From assembly GCA_031551355.1 (NCBI GenBank), contig JAVBNT010000010.1:1-64000 (forward strand): a stretch of 64,000 nt of DNA. Direction: 5' to 3'. This DNA comes from JAVBNT01 sp031551355 (GTDB taxonomy: Bacteria; Vulcanimicrobiota; CADAWZ01). Position 1 is the stretch's first letter. Each line of letters begins with the position of its first letter. The position numbers and the translations under genes were made by a program. Under the pieces are notes generated by a model, which ran no database searches, had not been told where the DNA came from, and was given only the letters and a program-made list of their open reading frames with translations. Below are positions 54,687-63,231 of the stretch, piece by piece.

Positions 54687-55616
54687 ATGCTAAAAAAACA
54701 ATTGACCATTACAGCTATCTTTATAATGATGATATCAATACCGATGGCTTTCGCAGGCAAACCGGAACTGCCGCAAGCATTTTTATCCAATACTGTCAAT
54801 CCATATCTGACACTTGACAAAATAAGATTATGGGAAAAAAGCGACAAGCCTGAAGAACAGCAAAAGCTCTTAAATTCCACAAAACAAAAAATATTCTGGT
54901 CCGGAATAGTAACCGGCTACAGAGTTGTTGACGGCTACGTGCTCATGAAAATAAAAATCGGGCGGGATACAATAGACGCCGTTGCCGAGCAATGTGTAAG
55001 AAACCTGGATTATGACAGAACAGGATACAGAATTGCCTTTAAGGGGGCAATCGTTTTAAACAGAAATAACAAATTCTACTTCGCGGATATATGGTCAGTC
55101 ATATTGCTTGAAAAACCGAAAACGGGAAAAAGCTATACCTATGATGATAAATATTACAGTTTCATATATGAGTGGATAGAAATGCACAACCCGCATTATA
55201 CAAGCGGGCAGACAAAAGAAATAGCAGACTCAATAATATCATCTTCGCGGGTATACAAACTGGATCCCAGACTGGTGACCGCACTTTTAACAGTAGAGTC
55301 AGCTATGGATACGGGAGCCGTGTCGGGAAGCGGTGCCGTCGGCCTGGGCCAGATCATGCCGGCAACAGCGGATTGGCTGGGAGTCAATAATAAGGACATC
55401 AAAGACAATATAAAAGGCTGCTGCAAATACCTTAGTTCGCTGATAAACAGTTGGGAGCAAAGTTCTGATAAAATCGGCTTGGGACTGGCGTCTTACAATG
55501 CCGGACCTGGAAATGTAAAAAAATACGGAGGCATACCTCCATTTTCAGAAACTAAGAATTATGTTCTTTTTATTAAATTTCTTTATAAGGACATCTGCAA
55601 ACAAACGGATAAATAG
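54687..55616 (+). CDS. Lytic transglycosylase (SLT family)
   Basis: 309 residues: a signal peptide (LTITAIFIMMISIPMAFA), a ~130-residue unknown beta-rich part, then the SLT domain with the catalytic Glu in LLTVESAMDTGAVSGSG, GLGQIMPATADWL and SYNAGPGNVKKYGG. It cleaves peptidoglycan in the periplasm. ATG 54687 fits the signal peptide; 54603 does not. It is transcribed away from the lipoprotein gene. Confidence 0.88.
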   Translation: MLKKQLTITAIFIMMISIPMAFAGKPELPQAFLSNTVNPYLTLDKIRLWEKSDKPEEQQKLLNSTKQKIFWSGIVTGYRVVDGYVLMKIKIGRDTIDAVAEQCVRNLDYDRTGYRIAFKGAIVLNRNNKFYFADIWSVILLEKPKTGKSYTYDDKYYSFIYEWIEMHNPHYTSGQTKEIADSIISSSRVYKLDPRLVTALLTVESAMDTGAVSGSGAVGLGQIMPATADWLGVNNKDIKDNIKGCCKYLSSLINSWEQSSDKIGLGLASYNAGPGNVKKYGGIPPFSETKNYVLFIKFLYKDICKQTDK

Positions 55617-55647
55617 GGAGAAATCCTCTTCATAAAGAATATGTTTG

Positions 55648-55929
55648 TTATTCCTCTGCGGAAGTGTCTCCCAACTCTCTACGCTCTTCTTTGACAGGAG
55701 AAAGCGGATCAGGATAAGACGGGCTTATGCCGCTGTATTTGCATTTCCGTCCCTTGTGGTAACAATCAATAATATTTTCACAATAAACAGTACCGACACT
55801 GCCTTTATTGTTTCTATTTTTATAATCAAGGTATTCAAGCAAAACAGAAACGTCATCCTCTATTATAGAGCAATACATTCTCGTAGGTTCCAAAGCCCTT
55901 GCTTTCATATTATACTGATGACTATTCAT
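55648..55929 (-). CDS. Small Cys-containing protein after radical SAM gene
   Basis: 93 residues, not recognised. It has a conserved-looking segment CENIIDCYHKGRKCKYSGIS (about 50) and Tyr/Pro residues after it, with a charged Glu-rich tail. It starts 15 bp after the radical SAM stop on the same strand, so it is in the operon. It could be a substrate, a partner or a precursor peptide (inference). Confidence 0.6.
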   Translation of the reverse strand: MNSHQYNMKARALEPTRMYCSIIEDDVSVLLEYLDYKNRNNKGSVGTVYCENIIDCYHKGRKCKYSGISPSYPDPLSPVKEERRELGDTSAEE

Positions 55930-55944
55930 AAAAATACCCTGGGC

Positions 55945-57258
55945 CTATATACCGGCAGCAAAACTCTGCGTTTCTTCAGATGTAAGGAAGCATGCCGGAT
56001 CTATTTCTTCAATATTTCCTGCAAGTGCAGCCCTCGCACGGCACCCTCCCCTGCATGAATTATAGTAGTTACAGCTTTGACAGGAATCGTTTCCGGCCAA
56101 TCCCCGAATCGAAGTAAAAACTTTCGAATTAAGCCATATATCTCTAAAAGACTGCTCAGCCTTGATGTTGCCGGCAATCATATCATCAGGAAGAAAACTG
56201 CATGGTTTCACATCTCCGGCGGCATTCACATAACAATAAACATGCCCGCCTGTACATCCGAATCCCCTGTATATTCCAAGCTTGGGGGCCCTGTAAGGGA
56301 AGCGCGGCATAATAATCTTTATCGGAGAATTTTCCGAAAACTTTTTTACGCTTCTGGCAACAAGCGAAGCATCGGCCGCATCAAGCGCAAATTGCGACAG
56401 CGATGCCGCACTGCCTATACCAATCATATAATCAAGGCTCCAAATATTTGCCCCAAGCTTTTGGACAGCCCTGAACAAACTTAAAAGTTCGCCAAGATTG
56501 GGCTTCATTATGACCGAGTGCAAAATTATAGGAATATCAAACAATTCACGGATCGTTTTAATTCCTCTTATCGCACGCCTGTAGGTGCCTTTTCCTCTAA
56601 AATAATCATAAGATTTTTCAGATGCACCGTCAAAACTAATCCTGATTTGTTTAAGACCGACATCGGCAAGTTTTTTTGCAACGGCGCGGCTTATAAACAA
56701 ACCGCTCGTAGACAACGAAACACTTAGTCCCTTACGTGAGGCATAAGAGACGATACTAACAAGATCATCCCTTAAAAAAGGCTCTCCTCCTCCGATACTC
56801 AACTCCTGAGTTCCGATAGAGACAAGCTGATCGATAAAAGACGATATTTGCGGAAGGGTCAGCTCTTTATCAAAGGCATCGCGCGTCTTCTGGCTGCAAT
56901 GCCTGCAGCGCAGAGAACACTCGTTTGTTATCTGAAGATGAACTCTTAGCGGAGCGGCAAGAGACGTGATCTCCAAACTTTGCGGAAAATCTATAAAGTC
57001 TCCTGAAAAATAACCGTTTTCATCAAGCAAACCAATTGACTGGCAAAGACTCACAAAAGTTTTAAAACTCTGTTCCGAAGTTTTCTGACAAAAATTACTG
57101 TAAATATCGTCTAAAGGCATGCCTTTAGCGCTTTCCCTGAAAATAACCGTAGCATCGGAATCAAAAGGGATATAATCTTTTTTGTCGCGGTCATAAACAA
57201 GCGCACCAAAATGTTCTTCTCTGACAACAAACCTCTTAAGGCTCACAACTGGCTCCAT
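55945..57258 (-). CDS. PqqD-radical SAM-SPASM maturase
   Basis: 437 residues. The N-terminal ~85 residues resemble a PqqD-type peptide-recognition domain. The radical SAM core carries CSLRCRHCS (about 110-118) and GGGEPFLRDD. A C-terminal SPASM-type Cys set (CTGGHVYCYVNAAGDVKPC, then CQSCNYYNSCRGGC) binds auxiliary clusters. Such enzymes modify ribosomal peptides or proteins. It lies between two small genes on the same strand, which are candidate substrates. Confidence 0.87.
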   Translation of the reverse strand: MEPVVSLKRFVVREEHFGALVYDRDKKDYIPFDSDATVIFRESAKGMPLDDIYSNFCQKTSEQSFKTFVSLCQSIGLLDENGYFSGDFIDFPQSLEITSLAAPLRVHLQITNECSLRCRHCSQKTRDAFDKELTLPQISSFIDQLVSIGTQELSIGGGEPFLRDDLVSIVSYASRKGLSVSLSTSGLFISRAVAKKLADVGLKQIRISFDGASEKSYDYFRGKGTYRRAIRGIKTIRELFDIPIILHSVIMKPNLGELLSLFRAVQKLGANIWSLDYMIGIGSAASLSQFALDAADASLVARSVKKFSENSPIKIIMPRFPYRAPKLGIYRGFGCTGGHVYCYVNAAGDVKPCSFLPDDMIAGNIKAEQSFRDIWLNSKVFTSIRGLAGNDSCQSCNYYNSCRGGCRARAALAGNIEEIDPACFLTSEETQSFAAGI

Positions 57259-57399
57259 ATTGAACGGATTCTACATCTGTTCAAAAGTTCGATTAGTCTT
57301 GATATAAAAAGAAAGAAGGCTAATCTCTTCGATAAAAAGAGTTCCGCCTCCTTTAAAAATACCAAAAAACAAAAAGTTTTATACTTTTCAAAAAAATGC

Positions 57400-57693
57400 T
57401 TACATTTCAAGATAGAAAAATTGCTTGGACTCAAGACCATTCAACAACAAATCCGAATCTGCAACTATACCTGTTGATTTGTCCTGAATTTTAACATCAG
57501 AAACCACAGATTCAGATGATGCAAGCAACTTCAAAGCGTTTGCCTGACTAAAAACATCGCCCGTTTTGGAAGAAGCTTTGTCAAAACCGTCAGATACCGA
57601 CGGATTCGTATTTTCATAGCTTCGCTGAGCCTGCAACGGTTGTTTCTGCTGCGGCACATAAGAATAAGGTCTAAGTCCTCCGATTGAATCCAT
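57400..57693 (-). CDS. Tagged small protein upstream of radical SAM gene
   Basis: 97 residues. It begins MDSIGGLRPYSYVPQQKQPL and carries SDGF at 34-37, then SQANALKLLAS, matching the layout of the proteins that start at 11586 and 35089. No toxin domain and no signal peptide. GGAGGTGA precedes the ATG. It lies 141 bp upstream of the PqqD-radical SAM gene, with no clear terminator between them, so it may be its substrate or an effector carried by the same delivery route. Confidence 0.6.
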   Translation of the reverse strand: MDSIGGLRPYSYVPQQKQPLQAQRSYENTNPSVSDGFDKASSKTGDVFSQANALKLLASSESVVSDVKIQDKSTGIVADSDLLLNGLESKQFFYLEM

Positions 57694-57784
57694 ATCTGCT
57701 CACCTCCAAAAGAAACAGCTAATATTATGCCGTTCCCTACACTCATATGATAACATCAGGCTATCATTCAGGTAAATATCTTTT

Positions 57785-57803
57785 TTGTTAATAGATTGTT
57801 AAC
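57785..57803 (-). promoter_or_regulatory. TTGTTAAC-type motif upstream of the radical SAM operon
   Basis: TTGTTAATAGATTGTTAAC matches 32377-32395 at 17 of 19 positions. It lies 92-110 bp upstream of the ATG at 57693, comparable to 70-88 bp at the PilX-like gene. The rest of the gap to 58033 shows no gene. Confidence 0.45.
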
Positions 57804-57980
57804 GTTTCTTCATCTAAAAACTGATTATTCCCCTGTTACAGGCGTTTTGGTCTATAAAAAAATGTAATAACTTTAAAAGACACTATCATTTATCCGCATT
57901 AAGGCTATGCCGCATAAAACATCCCCATGCACAGCAGCTACGGAGATATTGCTTATCGTAAAAAACAAGACAAGCCCATG

Positions 57981-58017
57981 AAAACACAATGAAAAAATAT
58001 CGCACTTTATTGTGTTT
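57981..58017 (-). terminator. Possible terminator of the first caspase gene
   Basis: AAAACACAAT (57981-57990) pairs with ATTGTGTTT (58009-58017) around an 18-base loop, just past the stop of the caspase gene. The T-run on the minus strand is short. Confidence 0.45.
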
Positions 58018-58033
58018 CCAATTCCAGGCAAAA

Positions 58034-59596
58034 CTATAGGTTGCCTTTTATCGGATAATTAATCTCCTCCGGTGAAGTAAATATCTGCGGGTGCTGGATG
58101 GGATTATCCTCAGGAACCTCATCCGTTGCGTCATGCATTTCCCTGAAACCGATAATGCTCTCTCCCGGCAAAACCGCATTACCCCAAACGCTGCCATCGG
58201 CTCCAAGAGCATCAAGAAGGTAATAAGTATAAATACCATGTTCAAAAGAAGGGTGTTCTACGGAAAGCTCATTATATTTACATGCCGTGGCGAAAAAAAC
58301 GGCCGGCACCGACTTGCCTATATTACGGAAACCGCCGCCGCCAATCACATCTTTAGGCTTATTCGTAAGCGGAAAAAATCTGACATTGCCGGAGATTGCA
58401 TTTTTCCCGATGAAACCACCGCTGAAACAGCTGTCAAAGATTAATATTTTTTGGGCATTGACAGGCATACCTGCAAGACGTTTTTTCAGCTCGGCACTGC
58501 TAATCATTGAATCCGCACTGTCTCCAGCGTCAACAGGGCAGATATAGGCTTCAGTATCGGGCTGAGGATTGTCCGTATCAGCGGAAGAACCGTGACCGGA
58601 AAAATACATGAAAAAAGAATCACCCTGTTTCATTTTGGCAGCAATGCTGTCAATAGCCGACACGATTACCGCTTTTTTAGCCTGTGAATCAGTAAGAGAG
58701 GTTATCTCGGCATTAGCCCACATACCATTCGAACTGCCGTATCCCAAAGCCGCTCTCATTCCTTCGACATCATTTACACAGTAATCAAGGGGAGTAATAA
58801 ACTCATAATCATTTACCCCGACAAAAAGAGCATATATCTTAGCGGCGGCCGGAGGAACAACAGTTATGATATTTGATTCTTCGGATGTTACCGCATAAAA
58901 AGATATTTTAGAGCCTTTAAATAAAACCAGTTGACTGGCATCAGTAATAACAGTATCGGTATCCGCGCCCGGAGTCCCGGATAAGACAGACAATTCTACA
59001 GGCTGCCCGCCTTCCGGATGAGCATAAATCCTTATAGGAGCTCCACCATCCAAAACCAAATTACGGCCGGAAAAAGTCATGGAAGGAAGAAAACCTCCCA
59101 AGGTCGGATATTTTGCAAACACAAGCTCACTCAAAAGTGGTTCTTCTCCCTGCAAAATAGTAAAATTTTGAGTCTGAGCCGTTAGATTTTGTGAAGTTAC
59201 TATTTTCATATTATATGTTCCAGGAGATAATTGCTGCGGATTAACGCTGACAACAATTTCATCCGACTTCCAGCTCGCAATATTAAGATGATAAGTAAAC
59301 AGTCCCGAAGATAACGAAACTTTTCCCGCCGCCGAACCAAAATCAAATCCCCTTATAACGACATCAGAGGCAGAATCATTGCTGTAAAGTGCAGCCGGAA
59401 TGCACTGCAGCCCTATTCCGGTATATAAATCATTTTTTACAACAGGATTATTTTGCTGTCCGCCGGAACCGTATAAAAAAGAACCGTCATTATTTCCACA
59501 ACCGGAAATAAATAGCGGAAGAAAAAGAACAAAGAACAAAAACATTATAAAAACAAACTTTTTTTGCAGTCCCACCATACCTCTTTTTAATAACAT
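58034..59596 (-). CDS. Caspase-like (C14) lipoprotein, copy 1
   Basis: 520 residues: a lipoprotein signal (FLFFVLFLPLFISGC), Ig-like/IPT-type beta domains (about 50-240), then a caspase-fold protease. The His is in YFSGHGSS (about 334) and the Cys in IFDSCFSGG (about 390), the expected dyad spacing, with the substrate-binding VGVNDYEF start. Probably an envelope-anchored metacaspase/orthocaspase. ATG 59596 has AAGGAG ten bases upstream; the two ATGs at 59629 and 59617 are less likely. Confidence 0.83.
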   Translation of the reverse strand: MLLKRGMVGLQKKFVFIMFLFFVLFLPLFISGCGNNDGSFLYGSGGQQNNPVVKNDLYTGIGLQCIPAALYSNDSASDVVIRGFDFGSAAGKVSLSSGLFTYHLNIASWKSDEIVVSVNPQQLSPGTYNMKIVTSQNLTAQTQNFTILQGEEPLLSELVFAKYPTLGGFLPSMTFSGRNLVLDGGAPIRIYAHPEGGQPVELSVLSGTPGADTDTVITDASQLVLFKGSKISFYAVTSEESNIITVVPPAAAKIYALFVGVNDYEFITPLDYCVNDVEGMRAALGYGSSNGMWANAEITSLTDSQAKKAVIVSAIDSIAAKMKQGDSFFMYFSGHGSSADTDNPQPDTEAYICPVDAGDSADSMISSAELKKRLAGMPVNAQKILIFDSCFSGGFIGKNAISGNVRFFPLTNKPKDVIGGGGFRNIGKSVPAVFFATACKYNELSVEHPSFEHGIYTYYLLDALGADGSVWGNAVLPGESIIGFREMHDATDEVPEDNPIQHPQIFTSPEEINYPIKGNL

Positions 59597-59757
59597 GCCA
59601 ATAAAACTCCTTTTCATACAAATATACATAAATGCAAAACAACATAATTCTATATTCTATAAATAATTTAAGCATTCCTGTTTAAATTATTTATTTTCAT
59701 TTCAATATTTAAATATAATAATATTAAAAAAATTGTAATGATTCAATTATTGTAAAC

Positions 59758-59789
59758 TGCCCTAAAGCTGAAATGAACATTATTTTTGG
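59758..59789 (-). repeat. Fragment of the dispersed repeat
   Basis: On the minus strand this 32-mer matches 36574-36605 at 29 positions (core ATTTCAGCTTTAG). It lies in the 285-bp gap between the two caspase genes. Only the left part of the element is present. Confidence 0.6.
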
Positions 59790-59881
59790 CAATACAACAT
59801 TTGGTAATATTCAACTCAAAATTCCGGCAATTTCATCCGCCACAAACTTTAAGATTCTTCACAAATGATATGGCATAAAGC

Positions 59882-61423
59882 TTATAAATTGCCTTTAATG
59901 GGAAAATTTATCCCATCGGGCGAAGTATAAATCTGAGGGTTCTGTTTTTTATTCATGAGCGAAAGCCCTGTACAAATAGCATTTGAAACACTGTACATTT
60001 CCGTGAAATTGATAATACTTTCACCTCCGGCTGCTCCGGATCCCAATATATTGCCGCCAATCCCCAGAGCCTGACGCAGACAGAAGGTATACATGCCACC
60101 ACCCAGCGAAGCTTCTTCAGTGGAAAGCTCATTATAGCTGCTGGAGGTTGCAAACATCATGTTCTTTACAGAACTTCCTATATTGCGGAAACCGCCTCCG
60201 GCAAGATCTTTAGGAGCATCCGTAAGCGGGAAATACCTTGCTGTCTCCGGGACGGCACCCTTACCAATAAAGCCGCCACTGAAACAACAGTCAAATATCA
60301 GCATTTTATAAGAGTTTTTCGGCATCGCCAAAAGATAACTCTTCAACTCGGCACTGCTAATCATTGTCGAAACATTGTCCTTTGCATCTACGGGACAGAT
60401 ATAAGTTTCGGTATCGGGCTGGGGATTGGCGGAGTTTGCGGAAGAACCATGTCCTGCATAATACATAAAGAACACATCTTCTGAAGTCATAGTTTCAGCA
60501 ATGCCCTCAATCCTGTCCAAAATATTCTTCTTTGTCGCATCACTGTTGACAATAATAATATTTTCGGAATTGTTCCAAAGAGAATTACGATCGCCGGAAC
60601 GCAAAGCTTCGCTCATATATACAGCGTCGTTGCCGGCAAACACAAGCTTATTTATATACTTATAATCGTCTACTCCGACAAAAAGCGCATATATTTTCCC
60701 TACTGAAGGCGGAACCACTGTAACATTATTGGATGCCGCCGAAGTTACGGCATAAAAAGACACCTTGGAACCTTTAAATAAAAATGACGGGCATTCAGAC
60801 GTAACTACAGTATCCGCCGTTCCTTGCTGAGCGGAAGCAATAGCCAGCTCCACAGGCTGTCCGCCTTCGGATAGTGCATAAATCTTTGGCATAACTCCAC
60901 CCGGTAACAAATTACGTCCGTAAAATGTAATTGAAGGCAGCTTTTTGCCAAGTGTGGGAAAACTCTCAAACTTAAAGCTGCTTATTAACGGTCTGCCGTC
61001 TTCCAAAATTGTAAATTCCTGGGTTTGCACGGCAGAGCCATCCGCAGCCAGTATTTTAAGACTATACCCTCCTGCTGCAAGCTGCTTTGGATTTACGGTG
61101 ACAACGATTTCGCCGTCACTCCATCTGGCAATGACAAGCTCTGAAGAGACATTTCCGGAAACAATCAATACTTTTCCGGAGGAAGAACCGAAACCGTCAC
61201 CGCCAATCACAATACTTGATGCTTCATCAGAACTATAAAGAGCCGAAGGAACACACTGTAATCCCATACCGGTATGAATGTCGCTGCCATGTTTGCTGAC
61301 AATCTGCCCCGATGACCGGACCGGAATGTCTCCTTCCGAGGCACCGCATCCACAAAGAATACAGGATAATGACATTGTAAAAAGCAAAAATAAGATTGAA
61401 AAAAAAGTGCTGTTTTTAATCAT
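59882..61423 (-). CDS. Caspase-like (C14) lipoprotein, copy 2
   Basis: 513 residues, clearly paralogous to the preceding gene over its whole length (shared TGxGLQC, NPQQL/NPKQL, GRNL, GGQPVEL, KIYALFVGV and INFPIKGNL/INYPIKGNL). The lipoprotein signal is LFTMSLSCILCGC. His is in YYAGHGSS (about 324) and Cys in IFDCCFSGG (about 379); the residue before the Cys is also Cys. AGGAGG precedes the ATG. A tandem duplication, transcribed before copy 1. Confidence 0.83.
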   Translation of the reverse strand: MIKNSTFFSILFLLFTMSLSCILCGCGASEGDIPVRSSGQIVSKHGSDIHTGMGLQCVPSALYSSDEASSIVIGGDGFGSSSGKVLIVSGNVSSELVIARWSDGEIVVTVNPKQLAAGGYSLKILAADGSAVQTQEFTILEDGRPLISSFKFESFPTLGKKLPSITFYGRNLLPGGVMPKIYALSEGGQPVELAIASAQQGTADTVVTSECPSFLFKGSKVSFYAVTSAASNNVTVVPPSVGKIYALFVGVDDYKYINKLVFAGNDAVYMSEALRSGDRNSLWNNSENIIIVNSDATKKNILDRIEGIAETMTSEDVFFMYYAGHGSSANSANPQPDTETYICPVDAKDNVSTMISSAELKSYLLAMPKNSYKMLIFDCCFSGGFIGKGAVPETARYFPLTDAPKDLAGGGFRNIGSSVKNMMFATSSSYNELSTEEASLGGGMYTFCLRQALGIGGNILGSGAAGGESIINFTEMYSVSNAICTGLSLMNKKQNPQIYTSPDGINFPIKGNL

Positions 61424-61708
61424 CGAGACCTCCTGAAATAATTAATGTTTTGTAATTGCAAAATTCTCCAATTCAGCGGCTAAGACCTACAAAAACAGGG
61501 CTTTAAAAAAACATTAACAGGTTTATTTTGTAAACTTTGAGCAAATGTAATGATGCTGTAATCAAAATGTAACCAAAAAAACCTTTACAAACATGCAAAG
61601 ATCACTATAATTATTATGGATATAATTGCGGCTTTAATTTTTCCATGCAAAATGCCGCCAAAAATTCCGTTATTTACGGAGATGCAAAAACAATACGGAG
61701 ACGCAAAA

Positions 61709-62524
61709 ATGGTTTCACCAATAGGACTTCTCGACTCCGGAGTCGGAGGACTTTCTGTAGCTTCCAGAATTCTGGACATACTTCCAAATGAAGAAATTTT
61801 ATACTTTGGAGACACAGCCAATTTACCTTATGGCGAAAAAAGTCCTCAGCAAATTAAAGAATTCGTTTTTGCAATTATAGACTTTTTTGTAAGGCAAAAT
61901 GTTAAGGCTGTCGTTATGGCTTGCAATTCGTCAACGGCCATTGCCCTTGACGAAGCAAAAATAAGATACAGTATTCCGGTAATCGGCGTCATTGACTCAG
62001 GAATAGAAGAAGCGCTCCGACTGGGCAACCATAAGGAAGTCGGCCTTTTTGCCAACTCAGTAACCGTTGCCAGCGGTGCACATCAGAAAGCTCTGACAAG
62101 AATTTCCGGAAATGGCGTAAGAATAGTCGGACAGGCCTGCCCTAAACTCGTTCCGCTGGTGGAAAACGGACAGCTTGCCTGCAGTGAAGCCGACATTGCC
62201 GTCAAAGAATATCTGAACACAATAAGCAATTCAAATGCAGATACGCTGATCCTGGGTTGCACACATTATCCTTTCCTTGAAGACACAATAAAAAAGATTG
62301 CCGGAGACGGACTTAAGATTATAAATCCGGCACACCTCACGGCAAGAACCCTGCAGGCGCTGCTTACTGAAAAAGGCCTGCTCAATCCCAGGGGAACAGC
62401 AGTAAACCACCGTTATTTTGTAAGCGGAGACCCGGAAAAATTCAGGATCCTCGGCTCCTCATTGCTCGGCAAAAATATTGACAGAGTTGAGACTTCGAAA
62501 ATCACGCTAACGGTTGCCGTTTAA
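61709..62524 (+). CDS. murI: Glutamate racemase MurI
   Basis: 271 residues. The active-site cysteines are in ACNSSTA (about 70) and LGCTHYP (about 185), and the opening IGLLDSGVGGLSV is typical. It makes D-glutamate for peptidoglycan. ATG 61709 has GGAG eight bases upstream and gives the normal family length; ATG 61616 would add 31 unusual residues. The gap 61424-61708 shows no other gene. Confidence 0.92.
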   Translation: MVSPIGLLDSGVGGLSVASRILDILPNEEILYFGDTANLPYGEKSPQQIKEFVFAIIDFFVRQNVKAVVMACNSSTAIALDEAKIRYSIPVIGVIDSGIEEALRLGNHKEVGLFANSVTVASGAHQKALTRISGNGVRIVGQACPKLVPLVENGQLACSEADIAVKEYLNTISNSNADTLILGCTHYPFLEDTIKKIAGDGLKIINPAHLTARTLQALLTEKGLLNPRGTAVNHRYFVSGDPEKFRILGSSLLGKNIDRVETSKITLTVAV

Positions 62525-63231
62525 ACAAAAAACAACTTTGCGATAGCCTTGAAACGTTTCAAACTGACTTCCCTCCGTTGTTTTCGCACAAGCCATTCAT
62601 ACATGATGAAAATGCTGTGTATTCTATTTATCCTTTGCTGCAAAATAGCTTTGTTTTGCCACAGGGTTACTCTCTCCTAAAAGCCTTTAAACTTGTTTAG
62701 CCCGATCTGGGCTAAAGTTCGATTATTTGTTAACAAGTAACTGATTAGCAGGCTAAACTATGCATAAAATAAGTCGCTTTTTTACGCATAGTATTAAGTA
62801 ATTCTTCCCTTTCAACTGAATTTTTTGTCCATTGCAGCTCGCTTGAGCTTGATAATACCATTAAAACACCACCCGTGAAGAGATACACAAAATGTGTTTT
62901 TCTCATTATCTGGGCATTTGACTTTTGTAAAGACTCTTGGCATAATTTCTTAACATAATCATGATGGTATTAAAAAATATGACTATTTTTTCTCTATTTA
63001 TAGTATATTTTGACTTACCCCGATGATGTTGGGCGGATATCCGCCGAGTGTTAAGCAAAAAATATATGAAAACTCAGGATTTATAACAGTATAACACCAG
63101 AATTAACTCTGCAAACCACCTATTTTATGAGTCAAAAGTTATTGACAAGCCAACAATATTTTACAAAAGGATATTCTATAATTATGTATAAAAAATACAA
63201 ACGAACAATTTCCAGTTTAAGGAGAAATAAT
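62525..63231. other. Intergenic region with two perfect palindromes
   Basis: No gene is supported in these ~700 bp. TTGAAACGTTTCAA (62549-62562) and GGCGGATATCCGCC (63032-63045) are perfect 14-bp palindromes. AGCCC-GATCT-GGGCT (62699-62713) is a small hairpin. A TTGTTAAC motif lies just downstream of it. Bases 63177-63182 read TATAAT but lack a fitting -35. Confidence 0.5.

Noticed and set aside
63142..63182. TTGACA/TATAAT promoter before the last gene
   Set aside because: The boxes are present but 29 bases apart, too far for sigma-70.
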